From assembly GCF_000429365.1 (NCBI RefSeq), contig NZ_AUBS01000024.1:1-63998 (forward strand): a stretch of 63,998 nt of DNA, read 5' to 3'. Positions 21,664-32,135 of the stretch are shown here, in pieces. A program made the translations under genes and the position numbers. The notes under the pieces were generated by a model, which worked only from the letters and a program-made list of their open reading frames with translations, had not been told where the DNA came from and did no database searches. Origin of the DNA: Pseudodonghicola xiamenensis DSM 18339 (GTDB taxonomy: Bacteria; Pseudomonadota; Alphaproteobacteria; Rhodobacterales; Rhodobacteraceae). Within the stretch, counting starts at the first letter, position 1; each line of letters begins with the position of its first letter.

Positions 21664-22860
21664 ATGCAGAATCTCGCAATCCTTCTGGCCACCGTCGCCC
21701 TTCTGGGCATCCTGATACTGCCCCGGGTATCCGAGGCGCGGCTCTGGCGCGCAACCGTCACGCCCTTGGCCTCGATCATCGGCAGCGGGTTTCTGGTTCT
21801 GGGGCCGATCCTGGATGACGCCTACGGGCGTTATGCGCCGCTTGCGATGGTGGCGCTCTGCATCGGGGCCTGGGCTTTCGGGGCGGCGGTGCGGTTCAAT
21901 ATCGCCGCGATCGAACACTCCAAGGGCCAGCGCAGTCTGGCCGAGGAGCGGATCGAACGGCTTGCCTCCTGGGCGCTGGCTTTCGCCTATGTGATTTCGG
22001 TGTCCTATTACCTGAACCTCTTCGGCGCCTTCGCGGTCAGCCTGACCCCGCTCAGAGGGGCGGAACATGCCAGAGAGGTGACGACAGCGGTTTTCCTGGT
22101 GGTGCTGATCGCCGGCTGGGGCCGGGGATTTGGCGCGTTGGAGCGGATGGAGCAAGTCGCGGTCAGCCTGAAGCTGGCTATCATCCTGGGGCTTCTGGTG
22201 GGGCTGGCGCAATATGTTGCGCATCATGCCGCGGCGGGCGATCTGGTGCTGAACAAGCCGGGGTTGAGCGGTTGGCCGGCGGTGACGCTGGCCTTCGGGC
22301 TGATCGTCACCGTGCAGGGGTTCGAGACCACCCGCTATCTGGGCGAGACCTATGATGCGCGGATGCGGATCCGGGCGATGCGGCTGGCGCAGGGGTTGGC
22401 GACGCTGATCTACATGATCTATATCTGCCTGCTGGCCTTCGATTTTCCTGCCGACAAGGTGGCGCTCTCGGAAACCGCGATCATCGACCTGATGCAACTG
22501 GTGGCGCCGATCCTGCCGGCGCTTCTGGTCGCCGCGGCGCTTGCCGCGCAGTTCAGCGCCGCGGTGGCCGATACCGCCGGGTCCGGCGGGCTGGTGGCGG
22601 AACTGACCGGCGGAAGGATCAGTTCACGCCAGTCCTATGCGCTGTTGGTGGCAATCGGCATCCTGCTGACCTGGAGCGCCGATGTCTTCCAGATCATCTC
22701 CTATGCCTCGCGCGCCTTCGCGGCCTATTATGCGCTGCAGGCGGCGATCGCGGCGCTGGCGGCGCGGGGCCGGCCGGGGGCCACTTGGCGGGTGCCGGTC
22801 TTTTCCGTCCTGACCCTGCTGGGGCTGGCCATCGTGATCTTCGGCACCCCGGTGGAATAG
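21664..22860 (+). CDS. Polytopic membrane protein, APC-transporter-like
   Basis: 398 residues with about 11-12 hydrophobic helices. The opening half includes PLASIIGSGFLVLGPIL, reminiscent of the GSGF/IGSG motif in helix 1 of APC-superfamily transporters, and VTVQGFETTRYLGETYDA resembles their helix-6 region. No closer family is recognised, so substrate is unknown. No signal for an operon: 82 bases from the M48 gene, and convergent with ppaC. Confidence 0.75.
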   Translation: MQNLAILLATVALLGILILPRVSEARLWRATVTPLASIIGSGFLVLGPILDDAYGRYAPLAMVALCIGAWAFGAAVRFNIAAIEHSKGQRSLAEERIERLASWALAFAYVISVSYYLNLFGAFAVSLTPLRGAEHAREVTTAVFLVVLIAGWGRGFGALERMEQVAVSLKLAIILGLLVGLAQYVAHHAAAGDLVLNKPGLSGWPAVTLAFGLIVTVQGFETTRYLGETYDARMRIRAMRLAQGLATLIYMIYICLLAFDFPADKVALSETAIIDLMQLVAPILPALLVAAALAAQFSAAVADTAGSGGLVAELTGGRISSRQSYALLVAIGILLTWSADVFQIISYASRAFAAYYALQAAIAALAARGRPGATWRVPVFSVLTLLGLAIVIFGTPVE

Positions 22861-22893
22861 GACGGATTGTCGGGCCGCTTGTCGCGGGACATG

Positions 22894-22922
22894 AAAAATC
22901 CCGCCGGCAGTGCCAGCGGGAT
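22894..22922 (-). terminator. Terminator of ppaC
   Basis: Minus-strand stem ATCCCGCTGGC and GCCGGCGGGAT (one G-T pair, loop of about three to seven bases) followed by a run of T. Lies 28 bases after the ppaC stop. Confidence 0.85.
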
Positions 22923-22950
22923 GATGAATGGCCGGGGATGTGTCCCGCGA

Positions 22951-23871
22951 TCAGACCTTGAGGTTCGGGATGATCTGCTTCTTGCGGCTCATGATGCCGG
23001 GCAGGACCACGGTGTCGCCCTCGACGGTGGCGCCAAAGCTCTTCTCGGCGACGGTCTTGACCAGATCGTTCGGCACCAGCAGCGTGGCTTCTTCATTCAG
23101 GATGTCGATGACGAACAGCAGGACCTGATCGGCGCCGTCTTCCTTGGCGACGTCCACCATCGAGTTCATCAGGCTGTCCTTGCGGTCCAGCACGATCTTC
23201 GGCGCGGTGGTTTCCAGCACGGAGACGCGGAATTCAGTGCCGTCGATGTTGTATTCCTTCGAATCCATCCGCAGCAGCTCGGCGTCGGAGAAGGCGGAGA
23301 CGTCGGATTTCGCCTCGAACAGCTCTGCGGCATAGGACGGGATGTCGATGCCCAGTTCGGTCGCCAGTTTCTGCGCCACGGCCTTGTCGTGATCGGTGGT
23401 GGTGGGGCTGCGGAATTCCAGCGTGTCGGACAGGATGCAGGACAGCGCCGCGCCCTTGATCGCCTCGGGCATCTTGTCGGCGTCATCGCCCATCAGGTCG
23501 ATCAGGATGGTTGCGGTGCAGGCCAGCGGACGCACGGTGATGTCGATCGGACCCTTGGTTTCGATCCCGCCGACCAGCTTGTGGTGGTCGATGATGGCGC
23601 GGATATCGGCGGCATTGATGTCGGCCGGCAGCTCAGCCGGGTTGTTGGTGTCGACGATCACCACCGGCGCGCCGGCCTCGACGGCCGAAATGATTTCCGG
23701 TTTGTCCAGGTTCCAGCGCTTCAGCACGAAGGCGGCTTCGGTGTTGGGCTCACCCAGCAGCTTCGGCGCGGCGGCTTCGCCTTTGATCTCGTTCAGATAC
23801 CAGGCCCAGACGATGGGCGAGCCGGTGGAATCTGTATCAGGGGATTTGTGGCCAAAGACTTGAATGGTCAT
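22951..23871 (-). CDS. ppaC: Manganese-dependent inorganic pyrophosphatase
   Basis: 306-residue family II (DHH) pyrophosphatase hydrolysing PPi to phosphate. Metal-binding motifs: GHKSPDTDS at the N-terminus, VDTNNP, IIDHHKL (the DHH triad) and the C-terminal substrate loop GIMSRKKQIIP. Length is the family norm. Monocistronic with its own terminator. Confidence 0.96.
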   Translation of the reverse strand: MTIQVFGHKSPDTDSTGSPIVWAWYLNEIKGEAAAPKLLGEPNTEAAFVLKRWNLDKPEIISAVEAGAPVVIVDTNNPAELPADINAADIRAIIDHHKLVGGIETKGPIDITVRPLACTATILIDLMGDDADKMPEAIKGAALSCILSDTLEFRSPTTTDHDKAVAQKLATELGIDIPSYAAELFEAKSDVSAFSDAELLRMDSKEYNIDGTEFRVSVLETTAPKIVLDRKDSLMNSMVDVAKEDGADQVLLFVIDILNEEATLLVPNDLVKTVAEKSFGATVEGDTVVLPGIMSRKKQIIPNLKV

Positions 23872-24015
23872 AACGGAGTCCTGTTCAACGATGGAATTTT
23901 GCGCGCCTTATAGGCGTGACGGCTGCTCTTGTCACGGGGCCTGTCTCTGTCACAAGGGCGCAAGGGACATGCGGGCGATATTCCGCGGCGGGGCGGGACG
24001 AAAGGAGGCCGTTTG

Positions 24016-24684
24016 ATGCGAGAGGAAGACCTTTATCCGCCCGTCAAGGCGTTACTGGAACGCCAGGGCTATGAGGTGAAGGGCGAGATCGGCGCTGCCG
24101 ATGTCGTGGCCCGGCGCGGCGAGGAGCCCTTGGTGATCGTCGAACTGAAGCTGCGCTTCTCGCTGGGTCTCTATCATCAGGCGGTGGCGCGGCAGGCAAT
24201 CAGCGATCTGATCTATCTGGCGGTGCCGCGTCCGGCGGGAAAGACCGCGCGGCGGGCGCTAAAGGACAATCTGGCGATGTGCCGCCGGCTGGGACTGGGG
24301 CTGATCTTGGTGCGCCTGAACGGCAAGGGCGACGCGCTGGCCGAGGTCCTGTGCGATCCCGGGCCTTATGCGCCGCGCAAGTCGAAGACAAAGCAGGCGC
24401 GGCTGCTGCGTGAATTCGACCGGCTTGTGGGTGACCCCAACAGGGGTGGCAGCACCCGCGGCGGCATCGTGACTGGATATCGCCAGGACGCGCTGCGCTG
24501 TGCGGCCTATCTGTCGGGGCGCGATCAGGCGCGTGGGGCCGAGGTGGCGCGCGAGACCGGGGTGATCCATGCGACGCGGCTGATGCGGGACAATCATTAT
24601 AGCTGGTTCGACCGGCTGGGCACGGGGGTCTATGCCCTGACCGAAGCCGGGCGCCACGGGTTGGCACATTGGGGCGGCGGTTGA
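24016..24684 (+). CDS. DUF2161 protein, putative PD-(D/E)XK-type nuclease fold
   Basis: 222 residues. Start fixed by a full AAAGGAGG site nine bases before the ATG. The N-terminal half fits a PD-(D/E)XK fold: YPPVKALLERQGYEVKGEIG AADVVARRGEEPLVIVELKL RFSLGLYHQAVARQ, with the catalytic D in AADVV and the ExK in VELKLR. The C-terminal part (GVIHATRLMRDNHYSWFDRL) looks like a winged-helix tail. Substrate and pathway unknown. It has no restriction or toxin partner next to it. Confidence 0.85.
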   Translation: MREEDLYPPVKALLERQGYEVKGEIGAADVVARRGEEPLVIVELKLRFSLGLYHQAVARQAISDLIYLAVPRPAGKTARRALKDNLAMCRRLGLGLILVRLNGKGDALAEVLCDPGPYAPRKSKTKQARLLREFDRLVGDPNRGGSTRGGIVTGYRQDALRCAAYLSGRDQARGAEVARETGVIHATRLMRDNHYSWFDRLGTGVYALTEAGRHGLAHWGGG

Positions 24685-24729
24685 CAGGGCAGGGCGGGGG
24701 CGGCACCGTGCCGGGGCTGTCCTGCCCTG
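24685..24729. other. Nested inverted repeat between DUF2161 and sulfotransferase genes
   Basis: CAGGGCAGG (24685-24693) pairs perfectly with CCTGCCCTG (24721-24729), and CGGCAC/GTGCCG (24701-24713) forms an inner hairpin. No T-run follows. It lies in the leader of the sulfotransferase-like gene and may act as a processing or attenuation element. Confidence 0.45.
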
Positions 24730-24739
24730 GTTCTCCAAG

Positions 24740-25378
24740 ATGATTTCGCACCCGCTCAAGACGCTTTTCGTCCATATCCCCAAGACTGGCGGGCAGAGCA
24801 TCGAATCGGTTTTCCTGAAAGATGCAGGCCTCTCCTGGGCCGAGCGCGGGCAGCTTTGTCTGGGGCGGAACCGTGATCCGGCGCGGGGGCCGACGCGGCT
24901 GGCACATCTTTATGCGGACGAATATGTTCGCTGCGGCCATATTTCCGGCGCGGCGTTTGATGCCTATCTGAAATTCGCCATCGTCCGGCATCCCTATGAG
25001 CGGGTGCTTTCCGAATACCGTTATCGTGCGGCGGCGCGGCGCAAACGGGGCGATCCGCCGGTGTCCTTCGATGCGTTCATCCGCTTGCGGCCAGAGGACG
25101 AGCGGCTTGATCTGGCGCGTCATCTGGTGCCGCAAAACCGCTATGTCAGCGATGCCGGCGGGCGCCTTCTGGTCGATAGGGTGCTGCATCTGGAGCGTCT
25201 GGAGGAGGAGGTCGCGCCGCTTTTTCAGAAGATTTTTCGCCGCATGGTGCAGTTGCCGCATCAAAACGCCTCTGCCGCCGGGGATGGGCCGCGCCGCGCC
25301 GATCTGAGTACGGATCAGAAGCGATACCTGCAGGAGCGCTATGCCGAGGATTTTGCCGCTTTCGGCTATGAGGGCTGA
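24740..25378 (+). CDS. Sulfotransferase family 2-like protein
   Basis: 212-residue protein with the two PAPS-binding signatures: the 5'-phosphosulfate loop FVHIPKTGGQSIESVF near the N-terminus and the 3'-phosphate motif FAIVRHPYERVLSEYRYRA around residues 80-98. Such enzymes transfer sulfate to sugars or lipids. No polysaccharide cluster adjoins it, though a family 10 glycosyltransferase lies 9 kb away and PAPS-making enzymes (sat-cysC) are at 38 kb. No strong ribosome binding site is seen. Confidence 0.82.
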   Translation: MISHPLKTLFVHIPKTGGQSIESVFLKDAGLSWAERGQLCLGRNRDPARGPTRLAHLYADEYVRCGHISGAAFDAYLKFAIVRHPYERVLSEYRYRAAARRKRGDPPVSFDAFIRLRPEDERLDLARHLVPQNRYVSDAGGRLLVDRVLHLERLEEEVAPLFQKIFRRMVQLPHQNASAAGDGPRRADLSTDQKRYLQERYAEDFAAFGYEG

Positions 25379-25413
25379 GCAAAAAAAACTGACGGGAGAA
25401 TCGCAAGAGAACG

Positions 25414-25443
25414 GTTGACAGGTCTGGCGGCTCTGCCTAGCTA
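25414..25443 (+). promoter_or_regulatory. groESL promoter (RpoH-like)
   Basis: GTTGACA (25414-25420), 15 bases, then CCTAGCTA (25436-25443). The spacing equals that of the hsp20 heat-shock promoter in this window. The TTGACA could also be read by the vegetative sigma factor. CIRCE lies directly downstream, near the expected transcription start. Confidence 0.6.
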
Positions 25444-25450
25444 ACTGCCG

Positions 25451-25477
25451 TTATCACTCGCTTGGTGTGAGTGATAA
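25451..25477 (+). promoter_or_regulatory. CIRCE element (HrcA operator)
   Basis: TTATCACTC, nine bases, GAGTGATAA: a perfect inverted repeat matching the consensus TTAGCACTC-N9-GAGTGCTAA except for one symmetric change per arm. It lies 64 bases before the groES ORF. HrcA binding here represses groESL until GroEL is titrated by unfolded protein. Confidence 0.93.
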
Positions 25478-25541
25478 TGCTCCCCCGGAGGAGGGGGAGG
25501 GATGAATGAAAACGAACTTTGAGCCTCAAGGAGCTGCAAAG

Positions 25542-25829
25542 ATGGCATTCAAACCGCTTCATGACCGTGTGCTGGTCAAGCGCGTCGAAAGCGAAGAGAA
25601 AACCGCCGGTGGGCTGATCATCCCTGACAGCGCGAAAGAAAAGCCGAGCGAAGGCGAAGTCATCGCCTGCGGTGAAGGCGCACGCAAAGACAGCGGCGAG
25701 CTGATCCCGATGGCCGTCAAAGCCGGGGACAAGGTCCTGTTCGGCAAATGGTCGGGCACCGAGGTCACCGTCGAAGGTCAGGAACTGCTGATCATGAAGG
25801 AAAGCGACATCATGGGCATCATCGAGTAA
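25542..25829 (+). CDS. groS: Co-chaperonin GroES
   Basis: 95-residue lid of the GroEL chaperonin. [20 protein letters not shown] starts at the second available ATG, preceded by AAGGAG; the mobile loop [14 protein letters not shown] and the roof [12 protein letters not shown] are present. An in-frame ATG at 25506 would add 12 residues ([11 protein letters not shown]) not found in GroES and is rejected. First gene of groESL under CIRCE control. Confidence 0.97.
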   Translation: MAFKPLHDRVLVKRVESEEKTAGGLIIPDSAKEKPSEGEVIACGEGARKDSGELIPMAVKAGDKVLFGKWSGTEVTVEGQELLIMKESDIMGIIE

Positions 25830-25848
25830 GCGCCAGGCGCTTCTCTGA

Positions 25849-27546
<1,698 letters not shown>

Positions 27547-27552
27547 GACGCC

Positions 27553-27647
27553 GACTTCGCTGCGGCGAAGTCTGGCCGGGGGCCAAGCGGCCCCCACATC
27601 AGACCCAAGGCTTTTGCAAAGGCGTCCTCCGGGGCGCCTTTGTTTCG
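27553..27647 (+). terminator. Triple hairpin and terminator after groEL
   Basis: Three successive stems: GACTTCGC/GCGAAGTC (27553-27572), GGGGGCC/GGCCCCC just after, and AAAGGCG/CGCCTTT (27618-27641) followed by GTTTCG. The last resembles a Rho-independent terminator; the first two may stabilise the 3' end of the groESL mRNA. Confidence 0.7.
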
Positions 27648-27726
27648 TTGGGCGGGTCCCCTCTAGGCACAGTTCCATCCGCGCTGTAGCATTCGGGAAA
27701 TCAATCCCGGCGTGTGGAGAGTGGAA

Positions 27727-28857
27727 ATGCGGTTTCTCTTTGGGCTGATGATCACGTCCCTTCTGGCAACGGTCGCCGTCGCCGAAGAGGATGACGGCTG
27801 GTTCTCGATCGGCTCCGACATCTTTCGTGCCAGCCAGAGTGTCAGCGTGGATGCCGCGGGACTATCGGATCTCTTCCTCGCGGGGGAGACGGTAGTATCG
27901 ACGGCCGATATCGTCGGCACGGCCCATGTTGCCGGTCGCTTTCTGACGCTCTCGGGCCGGATCGGTGGCAATGCCTATGCCATGGGCCAGAAAGTGGCCC
28001 TGACCGGGCCGGTGGCGGGCAATGTCACGCTCCTCGGGCAGGAGGTCACGGTGGAGGCGCCGGTGATGGGAAACCTGCGCGCCACCGCCTCGGAACTGGC
28101 GGTGACGGGGGATATCGGCGGCTATGCGCTGCTTGTCGGTGAGAAGGTCGCGCTTGACGGACCGGTCGACGGAGATGTGACCCTGACTGCGCGCGAGGTC
28201 GATTTCGGCACCAAGGCGCGGATCGGTGGCAAGCTGATCCTCTACGAAAGCTCTCCGGGCAGTGTGACGGTGCCGGCGGCGGTGGTGCCTGCCGAGCGGG
28301 TCGAGCGGCATCTTTCCGACGGCTGGGATCAGGATCGCGGCTATGGGATGCGTATCTTTTCCTGGCGCGCCGCGCTGGGGGGCTTTGTGGCGGGCGTTCT
28401 GGTGATTGCGGGGATTGCGGCGCTGATCGCATTGCTCGCCCCCGAGATGCTGGCGGCGATGCGGCGGCGCATTCTCGACCGGCCCGGGCGGACGCTGGGC
28501 CTGGGCTTTGTTTCCCTGTCGGCGATCTGCGGTGCCGGGCTGGTGGTGGCGCTGACCGGCATCGGCATCCTGCTGACCCCGGCTTTCTTGGTTCTGGCCT
28601 TGCTGGCCGGGTTCTTCGGCTATGTCATCGGCGCCTATGCCCTGGGGGTAGCGGTGCTGCGCGCCGCCGGACGGCATCTGCCCGAGGCGATTGGCGACCG
28701 GGCGCTGGCGGCCGGGGTCGGCGCCACGCTTGCCGGGGTGATCGCGATGGTGCCCTTGCTGGGTTGGCTCTTCGTATTGGCTCTGGTGTTGACCGGTCTG
28801 GGGGCGCTGGCTGCCCGATTGCTGCCCGATCACCTCTCTGGCACACCGCGATACTGA
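27727..28857 (+). CDS. Bactofilin-like domain membrane protein
   Basis: 376 residues. A signal peptide (FLFGLMITSLLATVAVA) leads into a glycine-valine repeat region (about 40-190: AGRFLTLSGRIGGNAYAMGQ, GPVAGNVTLLGQEV, GPVDGDVTLTAREV) with the periodicity of a bactofilin/polymer-forming beta-helix. Residues about 215-365 form four hydrophobic helices. The combination suggests an envelope scaffold with the helix outside the cytoplasm, unlike cytosolic bactofilins. GGAGAG precedes the chosen ATG. Ten bases separate it from the EamA gene. Confidence 0.75.
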   Translation: MRFLFGLMITSLLATVAVAEEDDGWFSIGSDIFRASQSVSVDAAGLSDLFLAGETVVSTADIVGTAHVAGRFLTLSGRIGGNAYAMGQKVALTGPVAGNVTLLGQEVTVEAPVMGNLRATASELAVTGDIGGYALLVGEKVALDGPVDGDVTLTAREVDFGTKARIGGKLILYESSPGSVTVPAAVVPAERVERHLSDGWDQDRGYGMRIFSWRAALGGFVAGVLVIAGIAALIALLAPEMLAAMRRRILDRPGRTLGLGFVSLSAICGAGLVVALTGIGILLTPAFLVLALLAGFFGYVIGAYALGVAVLRAAGRHLPEAIGDRALAAGVGATLAGVIAMVPLLGWLFVLALVLTGLGALAARLLPDHLSGTPRY

Positions 28858-28866
28858 GGACGGCGG

Positions 28867-29709
28867 ATGCCGTTTCTTGTCGCGCTGACCATGATTGCCT
28901 TCGCGGCGAATTCGCTGCTGACCCGGTGGGCGGTGGAGAGCGGCGCGATTTCGCCAGTGGGCTTTGCCGCGATCCGGGTGGCGGCGGCGGCGGCGATACT
29001 GGTGCCCTTGGCCTGGTTGCGCGGGTACCATCTGCCGCTGACGCAGCGGTACCGCTGGATCGGAGTTCTGTCGCTGGCGGCCTATATGATCGGGTTTTCA
29101 CTGGCTTACCGCACGCTTGACGCCGGGGTCGGGGCGCTGGTCCTGTTCGGTGTGGTGCAGATTGCCATCTTTGCGGGGGCGGCGCTGATCGGGGCGCCAC
29201 TGGGGATGCGCCAGATGCTGGGGGCGGTGGTGGCTTTTGGCGGGTTGTTGTGGGTTCTGTGGCCGGCGGGCGGCGCCGGGGTGTCGCTGGCCGGTGCGGC
29301 GGCGATGATCGTGGCAGGGCTCGGCTGGGGGGTCTACACATTGGCCGGTCGCGCCGAGGCTCAGCCGCTGGCCGGAACTGCGGCGAATTTCCTGTTGGCG
29401 CTGCCGCTTTGCCTGCTGCCGTTGGCACTGGGGCTGGGCGGGGCGTCGCTGGCGCCACTGGGTATCGTGCTGGCAGTGATCTCGGGCGCGGTGACCTCGG
29501 GGTTGGGCTATGCGCTCTGGTATGCGCTGCTGCCGCGGCTGGCGGCAAGCACGGCGGCGACGGTTCAGCTTTCGGTGCCTGTGATCGCGCTGATCGCGGG
29601 CGCCGCCCTGTTGGGCGAGGTGCCGGGGTTGCGGTTGCTGCTGGGCGCCTCGGTGGTGCTGGGCGGTATCGCGCTGGGGCTGCCGCGCCAGGCCCGGCAA
29701 CGGCCCTGA
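28867..29709 (+). CDS. EamA-family (DMT) transporter
   Basis: 280-residue inner-membrane protein with ten predicted helices arranged as two EamA repeats (about 1-130 and 140-275). Typical pieces: FAANSLLTRWAVESGAISPV GFAAIR, FSLAYRTLDAGVGALVLFGV and the second-repeat STAATVQLSVPVIALIAGA. The family exports amino acids or nucleotide-related metabolites; substrate unknown. It runs with the bactofilin-like gene and 88 bases before phnM. Confidence 0.9.
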   Translation: MPFLVALTMIAFAANSLLTRWAVESGAISPVGFAAIRVAAAAAILVPLAWLRGYHLPLTQRYRWIGVLSLAAYMIGFSLAYRTLDAGVGALVLFGVVQIAIFAGAALIGAPLGMRQMLGAVVAFGGLLWVLWPAGGAGVSLAGAAAMIVAGLGWGVYTLAGRAEAQPLAGTAANFLLALPLCLLPLALGLGGASLAPLGIVLAVISGAVTSGLGYALWYALLPRLAASTAATVQLSVPVIALIAGAALLGEVPGLRLLLGASVVLGGIALGLPRQARQRP

Positions 29710-29797
29710 GCGGGCTTTCCCGGCGCGGGAAAACCGCTTATCTGCCGGGTATGAGCGTTGCATTCCTCTTCCGATGGGCGGCCCTGCGAGGCGGAGC

Positions 29798-30940
29798 ATG
29801 ATTGAATTCGATCTGGTCGGGGCAAAGGTCTTGCTGCCGGAAGGTGAGCCGGTGCCGGCGCGGCTGTCCGTCTCCGGCGGGCGGATCGTCACCGCGCCGG
29901 TGGGGCGGCCGGTCGATCTGTCGGGCTGTCTGATCCTGCCGGGGATCGTCGATCTGCATGGAGACGGGTTCGAACGTCACGTGGCGCCAAGGCGCGGAGC
30001 GATGACCGACCCGGAAGAGGGGATCGTCACCGCGGCCTCGGAACTGGCGGTCAATGGCATCACCACCGGGGTCCTGGCGCAATTCTATAGCTGGGAGGGC
30101 GGTCTGCGCGGCCCGGAGTTCGCGGCCCGGGTATTCGGGGCCATTGCCGCGGCCCGGCCCCGGGTGGTGCCGGATCTGATCCCGCAGCTACGATTCGAGA
30201 TCGCGATGCTCGACGATTACGGCACCTTGCCGGCAAAGCTGGCGGCCTGGGAAATTCCCTATGTCGTCTTCAACGATCATCTGGCGCATGACCGGCTGGC
30301 CGCCGGGCGCAAACCGCCCCGGCTGACCGGACAGGCGTTGAAGGCGGGCTGCAATCCCGAGGTCTATTTCCAGCGCATGCTGGCGCTGGAGGCGCGTATG
30401 CCGGAGGTGTCGGCAGCCCTTGACGGCCTGTGCGCAACCCTGGCCGGGCAGGGGGTGCGAATGGGCAGCCATGATGATCGTACGCAGCGCGGGCGGGAAG
30501 AATGGCGCGGGCGCGGTGTGCGGATTGCCGAATTCCCCGAAACGCTGGTGGCGGCCGAAGCCGCGCGGGCCGGGGGCGACGCGGTGGTCATGGGGGCGCC
30601 GAACGTGATGCGCGGCGGTTCGCACAACGGCAATGTCTCGGCCCGCGATCTGGTCACTGCGGGGCTCTGTGATGCGCTGGCCTCGGATTATCATTACCCC
30701 TCGCTGTGCCGCGCTGCGCTGAGCCTTGCGCGGGAGATCGGGATGGCGGCGGCCTGGCGGCTGGTCTCTTCCGGACCTGCGGAGCTGCTGGGGTTGACGG
30801 ATCGCGGCAGGCTGACGCCGGGGCGGCGCGCCGACATATTGGTGCTGGAGCAGGCGACGGGGAGGATCGTCGCGGTTTTCGCTGCTGGCCGGGTGGCACA
30901 TCTGAACGGCGATCTGGCCGGGCGTTTCCTGATGGCCTGA
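29798..30940 (+). CDS. phnM: Alpha-D-ribose 1-methylphosphonate 5-triphosphate diphosphatase (PhnM-like)
   Basis: 380-residue amidohydrolase-superfamily enzyme. In C-P lyase pathways PhnM removes diphosphate from ribose 1-phosphonate 5-triphosphate. Diagnostic blocks: GIVDLHGDGFERHVAPRRGA, GVRMGSHDDRTQ, GAPNVMRGGSHNGNVSARDL and LASDYHYPSLCRAAL, then GRLTPGRRADILVLE. All are intact. The ATG follows GAGGCGGAG. No other phn gene is in the window, so it may act with a cluster elsewhere or on another phosphorylated sugar. Confidence 0.9.
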   Translation: MIEFDLVGAKVLLPEGEPVPARLSVSGGRIVTAPVGRPVDLSGCLILPGIVDLHGDGFERHVAPRRGAMTDPEEGIVTAASELAVNGITTGVLAQFYSWEGGLRGPEFAARVFGAIAAARPRVVPDLIPQLRFEIAMLDDYGTLPAKLAAWEIPYVVFNDHLAHDRLAAGRKPPRLTGQALKAGCNPEVYFQRMLALEARMPEVSAALDGLCATLAGQGVRMGSHDDRTQRGREEWRGRGVRIAEFPETLVAAEAARAGGDAVVMGAPNVMRGGSHNGNVSARDLVTAGLCDALASDYHYPSLCRAALSLAREIGMAAAWRLVSSGPAELLGLTDRGRLTPGRRADILVLEQATGRIVAVFAAGRVAHLNGDLAGRFLMA

Positions 30941-30991
30941 GGCCGACCGCAGGGCCCGGTTCTGCGGGCCGGGCGCCGGAGACCTGTGTCG

Positions 30992-31024
30992 GAGCCTCCG
31001 GCGGGGATATTTTAGCCAGAAAAA
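30992..31024 (-). repeat. Half copy of a dispersed intergenic repeat
   Basis: AGCCTCCGGCGGGGATATTT and the following TAGCCAGAAAAAG match, with about two differences, the reverse complement of the left arm of the nested repeat at 60216-60330. Like that copy it lies between convergent genes (phnM and purK). Just upstream, GGCCCG/CGGGCC forms a separate stem after phnM. Confidence 0.75.
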
Positions 31025-31055
31025 GGCGCGGGTCAGGAGAAGAGGGCGGCCCGGA

Positions 31056-32135
31056 TCAGCGCGGCGCGCGGATCACCCGGTTGACATGGCCCATCTTGCG
31101 GCCCGGCTTGACTTCGGACTTGCCATAGAGATGCAGTGCCGTGTCGGGCTGGCGGGCCAGATCGGGCACCCGGTCCATGTCGTCGCCGATCAGGTTCTCC
31201 ATCACCACATCGGCATGGCGCTGCCCGTCGGCCAACGGCCAGCCGGTCACGGCGCGGATGTGTTGTTCGAACTGGTCGACGGCGCAGCCGTTCTGGGTCC
31301 AGTGACCCGAATTGTGGACGCGCGGCGCGATCTCGTTGACCAGGAGGCCTTGGGGGGTCACGAAAAGCTCCACCCCCATGACGCCAACGTAATCCAGCGC
31401 ATTGAGGATCTTGGCGGCCAGCAGCACGGCGTCCATCCGCTGTGCTTCGCTCAGCCGTGCCGGCACGGTGGTGCGGCGCAGGATGCCAGCCTCATGCATG
31501 TTTTCGCCGGGATCGAAACAGGCGATGTCGCCCGAGAGGCCGCGGGCGGCGATGACCGAGATTTCATGGCTGAAGGTCACGAAGCCTTCGAGGATCGAAG
31601 GGGCGCCGGCCATATCGGCAAGCGCCTGGGGGGCGTCCTCGGCAGACATGATGCGGGCCTGGCCCTTGCCGTCATAGCCGAAGCGGCGGGTCTTGAGGAT
31701 CGCCGGGGCGCCGATTTCTTCCAGCGCTTCGGCCAGGTCGATGTCGTCGTCGACGGCGGCGAAGGGGGCGGTGCGGAGACCCAGGTCGGTGAGAAAGGCC
31801 TTTTCGGTCAGCCGGTCCTGGCTGACCTTCAGCGCCTTGCGATTGGGCCGGATCGGGCGCAGCGGTTCGAGAATGTCGAGCGCTTCGGCCGGGATATTTT
31901 CGAATTCATAAGTGATGACATCGACGGTTTCGGCAAAGGCGCGCAGTGCCTCGACGTCGTCATAGCCGGCCGTGGTTACCCGTGCAGCCACCTGGCCGGC
32001 GGGCGGGTTGGCGCCGGGTTCGTAGATATGGGTGCTGAAGCCCAGTCGGCTGGCGGCGACCGAAAGCATGCGGCCCAGCTGGCCGCCGCCGAGAATGCCG
32101 ATCACGGCGCCGGGGGCGAGAGGGGCATCAGTCAT
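31056..32135 (-). CDS. purK: N5-carboxyaminoimidazole ribonucleotide synthase
   Basis: 359-residue ATP-grasp enzyme of purine synthesis, making N5-CAIR from AIR, ATP and bicarbonate. Features: [47 protein letters not shown] (ATP-grasp loop), [22 protein letters not shown]. Its start overlaps the purE stop by eight bases, so the two are translated together and feed the next step directly. Confidence 0.97.
   Translation of the reverse strand: MTDAPLAPGAVIGILGGGQLGRMLSVAASRLGFSTHIYEPGANPPAGQVAARVTTAGYDDVEALRAFAETVDVITYEFENIPAEALDILEPLRPIRPNRKALKVSQDRLTEKAFLTDLGLRTAPFAAVDDDIDLAEALEEIGAPAILKTRRFGYDGKGQARIMSAEDAPQALADMAGAPSILEGFVTFSHEISVIAARGLSGDIACFDPGENMHEAGILRRTTVPARLSEAQRMDAVLLAAKILNALDYVGVMGVELFVTPQGLLVNEIAPRVHNSGHWTQNGCAVDQFEQHIRAVTGWPLADGQRHADVVMENLIGDDMDRVPDLARQPDTALHLYGKSEVKPGRKMGHVNRVIRAPR

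Noticed and set aside
25506..25541. N-terminal extension of groES from the ATG at 25506
   Set aside because: The added residues are not in the family, and AAGGAG precedes the internal ATG.
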